A DNA stretch of 64,000 bases from Paenibacillus_AR mesotrionivorans (GCF_046098205.1 NZ_JBJURJ010000005.1:248001-312000); one strand, 5' to 3'; numbered from the stretch's first letter, positions 52,784 to 62,044 are shown. Numbers and translations: made by a program. Notes: generated by a model from the sequence alone, not told the origin.

Positions 52784-52971
52784 AGCCCTTGCAAATATCG
52801 CCTGAAACCGCAGTAAAGCTTTCCCAAATGCTGAAGGTGCCGCTGGAGCATCTGATGCATATGCCCCAGCATATTCTATTGCAGAAGCTGGCCGAGCTGG
52901 CCAAGCAGCAGGACCAGGAGGCGGACGGCACTGCCTCCGCGGCTCCGGAACCGGAAGTGCCGCCGCAATGA
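52780..52971 (+). CDS. yycC: YycC-family small protein
   Basis: A 63-residue protein strongly resembling Bacillus YycC (KPLQISPETAVKLSQML, PLEHLMHMPQHILLQKLAEL) with an added Glu/Pro/Ala-rich tail. Function is unknown. The GTG start lies within the last codons of ldh, and its stop overlaps the next start as ATGA, which implies translational coupling. Confidence 0.85.
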   Translation: MKPLQISPETAVKLSQMLKVPLEHLMHMPQHILLQKLAELAKQQDQEADGTASAAPEPEVPPQ

Positions 52972-53198
52972 TTCCTTTTTCCCATACATGGCCCTACGAA
53001 ACCCTCCGCCAGGATGTCTATGTGGACAGCTGCCCCTTCTGCAGCGCGGAGCGGGTCATTCTCCCCCTGAAGGTCAAGGATCTGCTGCCGATCCATGAGG
53101 GCCGCAAGCGGCTGCTGGTGTTTCCCTGCTGCCACGGCTCCTTCACTGTTGTGGATACGGACCGCGACTATTTACTGGCTGACCGAAAGCTACGGTAA
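52968..53198 (+). CDS. Small Cys-pair protein of unknown function
   Basis: A 76-residue protein not recognised as a named family. It has a possible metal site CPFC near residue 22 and a CCHG motif near residue 54 (LLVFPCCHGSFTV), in a mostly beta pattern. It overlaps the yycC-like gene by 4 nt, so it is expressed with it and with ldh. A bidirectional terminator follows. Confidence 0.75.
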   Translation: MIPFSHTWPYETLRQDVYVDSCPFCSAERVILPLKVKDLLPIHEGRKRLLVFPCCHGSFTVVDTDRDYLLADRKLR

Positions 53199-53208
53199 AG
53201 CCGATCAA

Positions 53209-53260
53209 CAAAAACAGCCTGCCGCCCCTTTTTGCGAAGGGATGCGTCAGGCTGTTTGTT
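53209..53260. terminator. Bidirectional terminator
   Basis: AAACAGCCTG and CAGGCTGTTT form a stem with inner CCCTT/AAGGG pairing. It serves ldh-yycC and the convergent DUF2225 gene. Confidence 0.85.
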
Positions 53261-53283
53261 TTATGTGTGTGTACGGCGGCGCA

Positions 53284-53988
53284 TTACTTGCCGTTCTGCA
53301 TTTCCTCTGGCAGCTCCATACGTGCGTTCAGCATATCCTCGCGGGTGACTACCCACTGCTCCCGGCTGGCCCGGATCATGGCCGAGTCCATGATGCTCTT
53401 GTCGTTGATGACCCTGGAGAACCATCTGACCGCCTCGTGGTAATTGCCCAAGCGCCTGTTCAACTCCCCGATGAGGTACATGAGACGGGCGTTGTTGATA
53501 TCCTTTTCCGTTTCGTAAACCTGTATATATGAATCCAGCGCGAATTGGACGAAACGCCGTTCCTGCTCCACATCCTTCTTTTCCCGGTAGAGCCATGCAA
53601 TATGGTGCAAAAGACCCGATATGAGCCTGACCTTCTCTTCCTTAATTTGTGCGCACAAAAGAGCCAGCTTGTAGGACTGCAGCGCATCCTCCCATGTACG
53701 TTCCCCGCCGTAATCCCTTACAACCCAGTTGATCCGCACCCGGTTTTCGAACTCCTCCCGCTGTGCCGGAGTCAGCTTGTCGCTGAAGCTTTCGGTGGTG
53801 GCGAAGCCGCATTGGGGACATACCCGAACCACGTAATATTCAGGATTGGTTACTTTATACAGAATGTTAAAATCCGTTTCCGTACCCGCCGATTTCTTGA
53901 AGCTTGGCCGGACTCTGGAGGTCATGAACACATGCCCGCAGCAGATGCAGGATACCTTAATTTGAAAAAGAGGACTTACACCTTCCAT
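53284..53988 (-). CDS. DUF2225 protein (zinc ribbon plus TPR-like region)
   Basis: A 234-residue protein of the DUF2225 family. Two Cys pairs, CICCGHVF and CPQCGFAT, form a zinc-binding region in the first 70 residues, followed by TPR-like helices (DALQSYKLALLCAQIK, RLMYLIGELNRRLGNYHEAVRWFSRVI). Function is unknown. ATG 53988 has AAGGGGG about 11 bases upstream. It is divergent from ylbJ. Confidence 0.85.
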   Translation of the reverse strand: MEGVSPLFQIKVSCICCGHVFMTSRVRPSFKKSAGTETDFNILYKVTNPEYYVVRVCPQCGFATTESFSDKLTPAQREEFENRVRINWVVRDYGGERTWEDALQSYKLALLCAQIKEEKVRLISGLLHHIAWLYREKKDVEQERRFVQFALDSYIQVYETEKDINNARLMYLIGELNRRLGNYHEAVRWFSRVINDKSIMDSAMIRASREQWVVTREDMLNARMELPEEMQNGK

Positions 53989-54144
53989 TCCGTTACGTTC
54001 CCCCTTGCTGACAAATTTGCAGCATTCTTGAATTACTTTTGAATATTGTACCATAATCCCGTCCAAATCGCCTCTGCCTTCGGACATGTCTTTTGTTGAT
54101 CTTTCATAAACATAAAGTATCCTGTACATGCTTGGAGGCTTTGT

Positions 54145-55362
54145 ATGCGCCGTTTCATTCCGTTGAATCCCCTGGTTGCAGCCGCTCTGTTCATTGTCCC
54201 GTTTCTGGCCATGCTGCTGGCTTACCCCAATGAGGTGATCGGCGCCTCCATGCGGGGCATCCTGATCTGGTGGGATGTGCTGTTTCCATCCCTTTTCCCG
54301 TTTCTGGTGCTGGCGGAGCTAATGCTGGGCTTCGGTATCGTTCATTTTTTCGGGTCGCTGCTGGACCCGCTGATGCGCCCCTTATTCCGGGTCCCCGGTA
54401 TCGGCGGTTTTGTGATGACCATGGGTTTTGCCTCAGGTTATCCCATGACAGCCAAGCTTACGGCCAAGCTGTGGGAGGATAAGCTGATTAACCGGGAGGA
54501 GGGTGAACGCCTGGTATCCTTCGCCACCACCTCCGATCCCATTTTTCTCATTGGCGCCGTGTCCGTGGGTTTTTTCCACGATGCCCGTCTGGCGCTGGTG
54601 CTGGGTGCCGCCCATTACGGGACAGCGATTCTGCTGGGGCTCCTGATGCGGTTCCACAGCGGAGGCCGGATGTCTCCGCCTGCACAGGTCCAAGGCAAGG
54701 GACGGCTTTTAGCCCGCTCCTTCCGGGCGATGCACGAAGCACGGCTGATGGACGGACGGCCCTTCGGGATGATGCTTCAGCAGGCGATTCACGCCGCCAT
54801 CCAGCTGATCTTCGTTATCGGCGGCCTGGTGGTGTTTGCCTCCACCATTCTGGAGGTGCTTACCATCGCACAGGTGCTCCGGTTTATCCAGGATACCTTC
54901 GGCAGCCTGCTGGGGCTGGCGGGTGTCCCCCGGGAGCTGTCCCAATCGCTGGTGGACGGGAGCTTCGAGGTTACCCTGGGGGCCAAAGCGGCAGGCGGTG
55001 CCTCCGCTTCCATCCCGCTGGTGTATAAGGCAGCCTGTGGCGCCTTTGTCCTGGCCTGGGCAGGCTTGTCGGTCCATGCCCAGATTATCAGCCTGCTGCA
55101 TAAGACCGATCTCCGCTACGGGCCGTTTCTTCTGGCCAGGCTGGCCCACGGTCTCCTCTCCTTCGCCGCCGTTCTGTTCCTATGGAACTGGCTTAAGCCT
55201 GAGCCGGCTCCCGCCCTGGCCCGGCTTGGGTCACCCGGCGGCGTCCGCTGGCTGGAGCCCGGCCCCTTGCCTGGCTTGGTGTGGCAAACCGGCTACGCCA
55301 TCGCGGGTGTGCTGCTTGTGTATCTGCTGGCCGTCCGTTTTGTAAGGCGCCGTTCCGGCTGA
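54145..55362 (+). CDS. ylbJ: YlbJ, sporulation integral membrane protein
   Basis: A 405-residue membrane protein with about eight helices, matching YlbJ (nucleoside-recognition/Gate domain). Typical blocks are WWDVLFPSLFPFLVLAELMLG, MGFASGYPMTAKLTAKLW and FATTSDPIFLIGAVSVGFF. In Bacillus it is a mother-cell sigma-E protein needed for cortex formation. GGAGG precedes the ATG by about nine bases. It is followed by the glucan phosphorylase gene after 95 bp. Confidence 0.93.
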   Translation: MRRFIPLNPLVAAALFIVPFLAMLLAYPNEVIGASMRGILIWWDVLFPSLFPFLVLAELMLGFGIVHFFGSLLDPLMRPLFRVPGIGGFVMTMGFASGYPMTAKLTAKLWEDKLINREEGERLVSFATTSDPIFLIGAVSVGFFHDARLALVLGAAHYGTAILLGLLMRFHSGGRMSPPAQVQGKGRLLARSFRAMHEARLMDGRPFGMMLQQAIHAAIQLIFVIGGLVVFASTILEVLTIAQVLRFIQDTFGSLLGLAGVPRELSQSLVDGSFEVTLGAKAAGGASASIPLVYKAACGAFVLAWAGLSVHAQIISLLHKTDLRYGPFLLARLAHGLLSFAAVLFLWNWLKPEPAPALARLGSPGGVRWLEPGPLPGLVWQTGYAIAGVLLVYLLAVRFVRRRSG

Positions 55363-55457
55363 AGCGGCAATGATCCTCTTAAAGAAGAAATTTCCTCCAC
55401 CCCTGTGGTAAAATGGAGAAAGCTTCCGTTTGACCAAACCAAAGAGAGGTGGCAATC

Positions 55458-57989
55458 ATGACCCAATATTCCGCTCTGTTGCCCGAACGCTTATCCCGTC
55501 TGGAGGAACTCGCCTACAACTTATGGTTCAGCTGGAATGAAGAAGCTCTGGAGCTCTTCCGCTCCATTCATCCAGTGAAATGGGAGACGGTTTACCACAG
55601 CCCCGTTCGGATGCTGCTCGAAACATCTCCAGAGGATTGGGCCAGATTGGCCAGTGACGAGGCGTTTATCGACCTCTACGAAAAAGCAATCGCCTCCTGG
55701 GATGCCTATACCGGGCGTAAGGCCTGGTTCCAGGAAACCTATCCCCAGCATATTGGCCGGCACATTGCATACTTCTCCGCGGAATTCGGCTTCCATGAGT
55801 CCCTGCCTATCTATTCAGGCGGCCTGGGTGTGCTCGCCGGGGACCACTGCAAATCCGCCAGTGATTTGGGACTTCCCCTGGTGGCGGTGGGCCTTCTTTA
55901 CAAACGCGGCTATTTCAACCAAAAAATCGATCACCAAGGCACGCAAATTTCCGAGCAGGTTACCTATGACTTCAACAAATTGGCGGTACGTCCGGCCATC
56001 CGGAATAACGAGGAGGTCCATGTTTTCGTGGAGCTGCCCGGCCGGGCTGTACGGCTGAAGGTTTGGGAGGTCCGGGTTGGCAACGTTCCCGTGTATCTCT
56101 TGGATGCGGATGTAGACGGCAACAGCTATGATGACCGTTCCCTCACCGCCCAGCTTTACGGGGGAAATCAGGATACCCGGATCCAGCAGGAAATCATTTT
56201 GGGTATGGGCGGGATTCTGGCCCTCCGCGCTTTGGAGCTTTATCCATATGTCTACCATATTAATGAAGGCCACGCCGCCTTCCTGTCCTTAGAACGCATC
56301 CGGGAGCATATCCGGGGCGGGTTACCCTTCTCTGCAGCATTGGAGATGGTAAGGGCCAGCACGATTTTTACCACCCATACACCGGTTCCCGCGGGACATG
56401 ATGCATTCCCTGTGGGGATGTTCGAGCATTATCTGGGTGAGCTGCTTTATTCCTTAAACGCGGATCGGCAGGCCATTGTCGAGCTGGGATTGGACCGCAG
56501 CAAAAATGTGTTCAACATGACCTATCTGGCCATGAACACCGCCACTATGCGCAATGGTGTAAGCGAGCTGCACGGCGCTGTTTCCCGGGATATGTTCAAG
56601 GGTTTCCACGGCAATCTGAACGCCTCGGAAATTCCCATCGGACATGTGACCAACGGGGTTCACCTGCGCACCTGGATGGCCCGGGAGTGGAAGGAGCTCT
56701 TGGACCGTTATCTGCCGGAGAACTGGCGGACTCACCAAAGCGGCCGGGAACAATGGGCAGCCCTGGCGGATGCACCGGAGGAAACCCTGTGGGATATCCG
56801 GCAGCGCCTGAAGGAGCGTCTCATCCTGTATGCCAAAACCAACGTAGAGGAGCAGCGGCGGCGCAATGGCCAGCCCGATGACAGCGGAAGTGTCTTTTTA
56901 CGCCCGGATGTGCTGACCATCGGCTTTGCCCGGCGCTTCGCCACCTACAAGCGGGCGACGCTGATCTTCCGGGACCAGGAGCGGCTGGACCGTCTGGTGA
57001 ATGATCCTGAACGGCCCGTGCAGTTTATCTTCGCCGGGAAGGCTCACCCCGCGGATATTCCCGGGCAGAAGCTGCTCCGCGATATTTATCAGCTGTCCCA
57101 GACGGACCGCTTCCGCGGCAAGATTGTGCTGCTGGAGAATTACGATATGAATATGGCCCGCTACCTGGTCCAAGGGGTGGATGTATGGCTTAACAACCCC
57201 AAACGGCCTTATGAGGCCAGCGGCACCAGCGGCGAAAAAGCGGCCTTGAACGGTGTACTGAATTTCAGCGTGCTGGATGGCTGGTGGCAGGAAGGGTACG
57301 ATGGGGAAAACGGCTGGTCCATCGACGCTGATAATAGGGCGGACGAGGAGACTCAGGAGAAGGAGAACCAGGAGTCGCTGTACAGCGTGCTGGAGAAGAA
57401 AATTGTGCCTCTGTACTATAACCGGGAGGAGCAGGCTGCGGTTCCAGTCCAATGGGTTAAGCGGATGGTCCATTCCATCGAAACCCTGGCGCCCCAGTAC
57501 AATACGGACCGGATGGTGCAGGACTACACCAATCTGTACTACACCAAAATTATGGACCGTTCGCTGCATTTCAGCACGGATAATTACGCGGCAGCCACCC
57601 GGATGGCCGATTACAAACGGTTTATCCGCACCAAGTGGTGGGCGGTGAAAATCGTCGGCGTTGAGGATCCTTATCCGCCGGTCAGCTTTGCCGAGTCTCT
57701 GGACAAACGCCTGTTGAAAACCATCGGTGTGATCGTCCATCTGGGCGAAATCTGGTATAAGGACGTAGCGGTGGAGGCCTTGTATTGGGAGGAGCAGGCG
57801 AACGGCGCATGGGTTCCGGTGGTGGTGCCCTTCTCCCTGTTTGGGGAAGCTGTTTCCCCTGGCACCTACAAGTTCGAAGGCCGGCTCCCGGCGCATCTGC
57901 GCCACGGGCCGCACTTCCAGCTTCGGGTGCGTCCCATCAGCCCGGACTTCGCCCATGATTTCGAAATGAACGAGGTAACGATGCTGTAG
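55458..57989 (+). CDS. glgP: Alpha-glucan phosphorylase (GT35, long N-terminal type)
   Basis: An 843-residue PLP-dependent phosphorylase that releases glucose 1-phosphate from glycogen or maltodextrin. The N-terminus has the DUF3417-type block (LEELAYNLWFSWNEEALELF) of the TIGR02094 subfamily. The active site includes YFSAEFGFHESLPIYSGGLG, HTPVPAGHDAF and the PLP-binding Lys in EASGTSGEKAALNG. ATG 55458 is chosen because GAGAGGTGG lies five to eight bases upstream. No other glycogen genes are adjacent. A terminator follows. Confidence 0.95.
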   Translation: MTQYSALLPERLSRLEELAYNLWFSWNEEALELFRSIHPVKWETVYHSPVRMLLETSPEDWARLASDEAFIDLYEKAIASWDAYTGRKAWFQETYPQHIGRHIAYFSAEFGFHESLPIYSGGLGVLAGDHCKSASDLGLPLVAVGLLYKRGYFNQKIDHQGTQISEQVTYDFNKLAVRPAIRNNEEVHVFVELPGRAVRLKVWEVRVGNVPVYLLDADVDGNSYDDRSLTAQLYGGNQDTRIQQEIILGMGGILALRALELYPYVYHINEGHAAFLSLERIREHIRGGLPFSAALEMVRASTIFTTHTPVPAGHDAFPVGMFEHYLGELLYSLNADRQAIVELGLDRSKNVFNMTYLAMNTATMRNGVSELHGAVSRDMFKGFHGNLNASEIPIGHVTNGVHLRTWMAREWKELLDRYLPENWRTHQSGREQWAALADAPEETLWDIRQRLKERLILYAKTNVEEQRRRNGQPDDSGSVFLRPDVLTIGFARRFATYKRATLIFRDQERLDRLVNDPERPVQFIFAGKAHPADIPGQKLLRDIYQLSQTDRFRGKIVLLENYDMNMARYLVQGVDVWLNNPKRPYEASGTSGEKAALNGVLNFSVLDGWWQEGYDGENGWSIDADNRADEETQEKENQESLYSVLEKKIVPLYYNREEQAAVPVQWVKRMVHSIETLAPQYNTDRMVQDYTNLYYTKIMDRSLHFSTDNYAAATRMADYKRFIRTKWWAVKIVGVEDPYPPVSFAESLDKRLLKTIGVIVHLGEIWYKDVAVEALYWEEQANGAWVPVVVPFSLFGEAVSPGTYKFEGRLPAHLRHGPHFQLRVRPISPDFAHDFEMNEVTML

Positions 57990-58060
57990 ACGGCGGTGCT
58001 GCTGATGTAAAGCAGGCTGAGGGTAGAACTGCTAACCACGGCCGTCTGGTGGAGCTGCTT

Positions 58061-58107
58061 AAACGGATGTCTCTGATGAATCATCGTCAGAGCATCCGTT
58101 TTTTTTG
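58061..58107 (+). terminator. Intrinsic terminator of glgP
   Basis: AAACGGATG and CATCCGTTT with inner TCTGA/TCAGA pairing form a stem followed by TTTTT. Confidence 0.85.
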
Positions 58108-58205
58108 TGTGGGCATGGGGGGATCGCTGAAGGCGGATGGAAAGCTGACTGGTAAGCGAGTTAGTGGTGGGGATTGCTAGCACTTTCACATTCTCAGTCC
58201 GTACC

Positions 58206-58395
58206 GGAATGTAACGGAACTGAGCGACGCTTAGACGGCGGATTCGGGCATTTTTGAATTTTAACGGAACTCAGCGACCGTTAGCCTTCGCCAAGTTACC
58301 AATTTTGTCTCGAATCCCCTCCTAAGGCACTTTAAATTCCGTTAGCGCCTGCATCTGACCAATTTTGCCCGTTAAGAGCTGCTGAGTTCCATTAC
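58206..58395. repeat. Dispersed TAACGGAACT repeat segments
   Basis: TAACGGAACT occurs at about 58212 and 58262 in direct orientation, with related inverted forms (TTCCGTTA, AGTTCCATTA) further on. The same core motifs recur at 36714-36895. A looser relative built on CGGAC and CCGTTA lies at 59560-59750. Confidence 0.65.
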
Positions 58396-58546
58396 ACCAT
58401 CATATCGTTATGAGGCAGACGGTTAGCAAGTTCTCCAGTCACAACGGCAAACTATTGGAGGAGGTCATTTTCAACGGAACTGCATTGCTTGGCGGAGGCA
58501 AAAAGTTTATGATGAGGGTAGTTTACGGCTTTGGCCGGCGGCAAAA

Positions 58547-58665
58547 CCCTGGCTTATGCTTACGATGCTGGTTTTCCTGGCGGTAAGTCCAAGCTTATGC
58601 TTACGATGCTGGTTTTGCCCGATAGCAAACCCAAGCCGATGCTTACGATGCTGGTTTTGCCTTGA
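58547..58665 (+). repeat. 41-42-bp tandem repeat, three copies, ahead of the NAD kinase gene
   Basis: ATGCTTACGATGCTGGTTTT begins at 58556, 58597 and 58639. Each copy lies between an upstream (C)AAACC or related stretch and the downstream GGTTTT, so each unit can form a small hairpin. The block ends just before the ribosome site of the NAD kinase gene. Confidence 0.85.
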
Positions 58666-58690
58666 GGCAAAGCTCTTAGGAGGTACTGTT

Positions 58691-59503
58691 TTGAATTACT
58701 TTGTTGTCAACCGGGGCGATGAGGAGTCATGCAAGCTCGTGAAGGAGTTTCATCTTCTGGCGGCCGCCCATGGCATGACCGAAAGCCGCTGCGAGCCAAA
58801 TTTTGTGGTGTCCATCGGCGGTGACGGGACCATGCTGCAGGCATTCCACCAATTCCGCGGAAATCTGGCTACAGCCTCCTTTGTGGGAATTCATACGGGA
58901 CATCTGGGTTTTTTTGCCGACTGGATGCCCGGCGAAATCAGCCAGCTGATCACCCTGATGAATGCCCCTCCCCAAGCAAGCAAGCTCCGGCTGGTCACCT
59001 ATCCGCTGGTGGAAGTGGAGGTCGTCAAGGCTGCGGGGGAAGCGCATTCCTTCATGGCCCTCAATGAGTTCACCATCAAAGGAATCGACTCTACGCTGGT
59101 TGCCCAACTGAACATAAATGACGAGCCGTTCGAAACCTTCCGCGGGGACGGCATCTGCATCTCCACCCCCTGCGGCAGCACCGCCTACAACAAAAGCCTT
59201 GGCGGCGCCATCCTGCACCCTTCCCTGGAGGCCCTGCAAATCGCTGAAATTTCCTCCATCAACAACCGGGTGTACAGGACCCTGGGCTCCTCCATGATCC
59301 TGCCCAAGCATCATCATTGCGATATTTACCCGAAATCGGAGGGGCGGTTTCTGATTACTCTGGACCATCTGTCATTTCAGGAGAACCAGGTTACCTCCAT
59401 CCGGTGCCAGGTGTCCAAGGAAACCATTCGCTTTGCCCGCTTCCGTCCCTTCCCCTTCTGGAGCCGGGTCCGGGAGGCCTTTATCGGGCATGATTTCAAC
59501 TAG
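58691..59503 (+). CDS. nadK: NAD kinase (PpnK family)
   Basis: A 270-residue ATP-NAD kinase that makes NADP. The signature VVSIGGDGTMLQAFHQF and the second motif STPCGSTAYNKSLGG are present, with GIHTGHLGFFADW between. The TTG start at 58691 has TAGGAGG seven bases upstream; the frame stays open through the upstream tandem repeats, but those codons (MLTMLVFLAVS and on) are not family-like. Two NAD kinases are common in Bacillus (PpnKA and PpnKB); which one this matches was not determined. Confidence 0.93.
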   Translation: MNYFVVNRGDEESCKLVKEFHLLAAAHGMTESRCEPNFVVSIGGDGTMLQAFHQFRGNLATASFVGIHTGHLGFFADWMPGEISQLITLMNAPPQASKLRLVTYPLVEVEVVKAAGEAHSFMALNEFTIKGIDSTLVAQLNINDEPFETFRGDGICISTPCGSTAYNKSLGGAILHPSLEALQIAEISSINNRVYRTLGSSMILPKHHHCDIYPKSEGRFLITLDHLSFQENQVTSIRCQVSKETIRFARFRPFPFWSRVREAFIGHDFN

Positions 59504-59889
59504 GATCGCCGAGATTCTGCAATCACAGCGGCCATAAACGGGTTTTCCTACTACTATTCGGACTGAGGAGCCGCTATTCTCCCTAAACAGCCGGTTATGG
59601 AGCTCTTACGGACACACGGTACGCTATTGGCTTCACTAACAGCCTAACCGACGGTTATTGCCCCATTAACGGCTGGCAGGTCCGTTAGAATAATAAAACA
59701 GCGAGTTCCCGTCAAATAGCGGCCCCTAAGTCCGTTACCTTCTGCTGACCAGCACCCATCCGGATAGGCAGCACGCCTAAACCAAAAAAAGCCCAAGACT
59801 CCGAAGGCAGCCGCCTTCTGTCTTGGGCTTCGACACATTTCCCGGGCAATTACGTCACGGAAAATATTTTAAATCTTCATAATCATCCG
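59504..59889. other. Intergenic region with dispersed CGGAC/CCGTTA segments
   Basis: No gene is supported. About 59540-59755 consists of short segments such as CGGACTGAGGAGCCGCTATT and GTCCGTTA in both orientations. The terminator at 59783-59830 follows. Confidence 0.55.
59783..59830 (-). terminator. Intrinsic terminator of the YutD-domain gene
   Basis: AAGCCCAAGAC and GTCTTGGGCTT with inner GAAGGC/GCCTTC pairing form a stem on the minus strand followed by TTTTT. Confidence 0.9.
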
Positions 59890-60876
59890 TTATACCAGGG
59901 GCTCAGCCCGCCCCTTTTCCCGTTCACGGTCCCGGTCATTCCGTTTCTCCCGGTCCTTCTCACGGTTGCGTTGCTGCTCGCCGCCTCCGCCGCTGCCGCC
60001 ACCGCCGGATTTATTCCGCGGAGGATGCTGCTTCGCCTTTTCACCCTGATTCTGCTGCCCCTGCTGCTTCCGCTCGCCGGCATGCTGGTCACGGTTGGGG
60101 CGGTTCTGCTGCTCCCGTTGACGGGAATCCTGCTGGGATTCCCGGCGGCGGCCGTCCTGCTCCCGCTGCCTGCCGCCTTCGCCCTCGCGGCCGCTGTTCT
60201 CCCGCTCGCCGCGGGGTTTACCGCCGCCGAACTCCCGTTGGCGGCTTCCATCGCCTTCACCCCGGGGTTTGCCACCGCCCCCGTGGTCACGGTTATTGCG
60301 CGGACCATCCTGGCCGCGGCGGCTGTCGGGACTCTTTTGCCCGCTGCGGAAATCCCGCTCCCCGTCCCGTCGTCCTCCGCCTTCTTGGTTAGCGGACCTG
60401 CGCGCGCCATCGCCCACAGCGTGGACCGTGGCAGTGGACTTCTCCTGCCCTCCGCGCTGCCGGGCTTCAGCAGGCTCCTGCTGCTTGCGCTGGTATTGAT
60501 GCCGGGGCTTCAGCTCATACTCCCGCGGACGCTCCGCCTCATACGGCTTTTCCCCATCCCCTTCGGAATCGTCGCCGTCCTCACGGCCTTCGGCATTTTT
60601 GCGGGAGGCCAGCTTTTCGATAATAAAGTAGGCGCATCCAAAATTGCAGTATTCATTCAAATAGTCATGGAGCAGCGTAATGGACGCATCCTTGCTCCCC
60701 TTGTTGTTAGGTTCCTTGAAGAACCCCTTCAGCCGGAGCTGATTGTAGCCCCAATCCCCCACTATAAAATCATACCGGTCCAGCACCTCGCTGTACCTGT
60801 CCCGAAAAACCTCATAGTTCCATCCGTTCTTATGGTCCAAGACCACTGAATAGGTATTGCCCCCGATATGATACAA
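59890..60876 (-). CDS. YutD-domain protein with long Arg/Gly/Gln-rich disordered tail
   Basis: About 328 residues. The first 95 or so match YutD (DUF1027): NGWNYEVFRDRYSEVLDRYD, FIVGDWGYNQLRLKGFF, YLNEYCNFGCAYFIIEKL. The remaining 230 residues are low-complexity and highly charged, with many RGG-, RQRE- and GGGGSGGGG-like stretches, and no predicted fold; Bacillus YutD is only about 100 residues and lacks this tail. The tail resembles RNA-binding RGG regions in composition. The TTG at 60876 has AAGGAGG eight bases upstream; ATG 60897 is possible. YutD function is unknown. Confidence 0.85.
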   Translation of the reverse strand: MYHIGGNTYSVVLDHKNGWNYEVFRDRYSEVLDRYDFIVGDWGYNQLRLKGFFKEPNNKGSKDASITLLHDYLNEYCNFGCAYFIIEKLASRKNAEGREDGDDSEGDGEKPYEAERPREYELKPRHQYQRKQQEPAEARQRGGQEKSTATVHAVGDGARRSANQEGGGRRDGERDFRSGQKSPDSRRGQDGPRNNRDHGGGGKPRGEGDGSRQREFGGGKPRGERENSGREGEGGRQREQDGRRRESQQDSRQREQQNRPNRDQHAGERKQQGQQNQGEKAKQHPPRNKSGGGGSGGGGEQQRNREKDREKRNDRDREREKGRAEPLV

Positions 60877-61195
60877 GACCGCTGCCTCCTTCACCATCTC
60901 TTGCTATACGCTATGTCAAACACACCGGAAACCCCATGATGCGGCCCCGCTGTGCACGAATATGTCAACCAGCCTTCCGAAAGGCGGACTTTTCTTATTA
61001 TAACACGAAAAGGAATTTTCCACCTGCATCAGATTTGGGCCGCCAAAATCCTGCCTGCAACACATCCGGTCCAACAGACATGACACCGAATGTATGCTAA
61101 AATAGAAATCTGAACCTGTTTTATTTACAGATCATACCGCAATCACACGCCGGCTTCCTTCAAAGGAGCCGTTATTCGAACGGAGGGAATCGAAA
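60877..61195 (+). other. Intergenic region with candidate lar promoter
   Basis: About 320 bp between the divergent YutD-domain and larE genes. An extended -10 TGCTAAAAT lies at 61095-61103 on the plus strand, with no clear -35. No NikR- or Rex-like site was recognised. Confidence 0.4.
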
Positions 61196-62044
61196 GTGGA
61201 AAAAGCTTTGTCAATCGAGGAAAAGAACGCCCTGCTTGGCGATATCCTGCGTGGTATGGGACGCATTCTGGTGGCTTTTTCCGGCGGGGTGGACAGCACG
61301 TTTCTGCTGAAGAGAGCCCAGCAGGAAATCGGAGACCAGGTGCTGGCGGTAACCGCCGCTTCCGAAACCTTCCCCAGCCGTGAATTCGATGCAGCCGTGG
61401 CACTGGCGGAAGAGATGGGTGTGCGTCTCATCAAAACCGAGGTGAAGGAATTCGAGAATGAGAAATTCGTCGCCAATAATCCGGACCGGTGCTACCACTG
61501 CAAAACGGGACTGTTTACCCATCTGCAGCAGCTGGCCAAGGATCAGGGCTACAGCTATATTGTGGACGGCTCCAACATGGATGATCTGGGAGACTACCGT
61601 CCCGGCCTCCAGGCCAAAAATGAACGCGGCGTCCGCAGCCCCCTGCAGGAAGCCGGCATGACCAAGGCGGACATCCGCCAGCTTTCCAAGGAGCTGGGGC
61701 TGACTACCTGGAATAAACCCTCCTTCGCCTGCCTGTCCTCCCGGATTCCGTACGGGACCAAAATCGAGCGCTACAAAATCGATCAGCTGGATGTGGCGGA
61801 GGCTTATCTGGCCGAGCTGGGCTTCTATCAGGTCAGAGTGCGGCATCATGATAAAATCGCCCGTATTGAAGTGCTCCCGGAGGAAATCATGAAGGTTATG
61901 GAGCATAAGGAGGCCATCCATCAAAAGCTGACCTCCCTGGGCTTCTCCTATGTTACGCTGGATCTGGCGGGATACCGGACCGGCAGCATGAACGAGGTGC
62001 TGGCTCCGTCCCTGAAGCAGCAAAGAAAGGAAGTCGCCAAGTAA
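61196..62044 (+). CDS. larE: LarE, sacrificial sulfur transferase for the nickel-pincer cofactor
   Basis: A 282-residue PP-loop ATP pyrophosphatase that donates sulfur to the nickel-pincer nucleotide cofactor of lactate racemase. The PP-loop SGGVDS spans residues 29-34. The sulfur-donating Cys is Cys179 in PSFACLSSRIPYG, and a CYHC pair lies at residues 99-102. The GTG start has GGAGGG seven bases upstream. It overlaps larB by one base. Confidence 0.95.
   Translation: MEKALSIEEKNALLGDILRGMGRILVAFSGGVDSTFLLKRAQQEIGDQVLAVTAASETFPSREFDAAVALAEEMGVRLIKTEVKEFENEKFVANNPDRCYHCKTGLFTHLQQLAKDQGYSYIVDGSNMDDLGDYRPGLQAKNERGVRSPLQEAGMTKADIRQLSKELGLTTWNKPSFACLSSRIPYGTKIERYKIDQLDVAEAYLAELGFYQVRVRHHDKIARIEVLPEEIMKVMEHKEAIHQKLTSLGFSYVTLDLAGYRTGSMNEVLAPSLKQQRKEVAK

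Larger units (their letters stand above)
57990..58690. other. Intergenic region with terminator and two repeat types
   Basis: No gene is supported over 700 bp. It contains the glgP terminator, dispersed TAACGGAACT segments (about 58206-58395) and a 41-42-bp tandem repeat (58547-58665). Confidence 0.65.

Noticed and set aside
58556..58690. N-terminal extension of NAD kinase through the tandem repeats
   Set aside because: The extension translates into repeated CLRCWFC units unlike any NAD kinase, and the TTG at 58691 has a proper ribosome site.
59971..60849. 292-codon Leu/Ala-rich frame on the plus strand resembling a membrane protein
   Set aside because: It is the complement of the Arg/Gly-rich tail of the YutD-domain protein; hydrophobicity arises from reading GC-rich repeats backwards.
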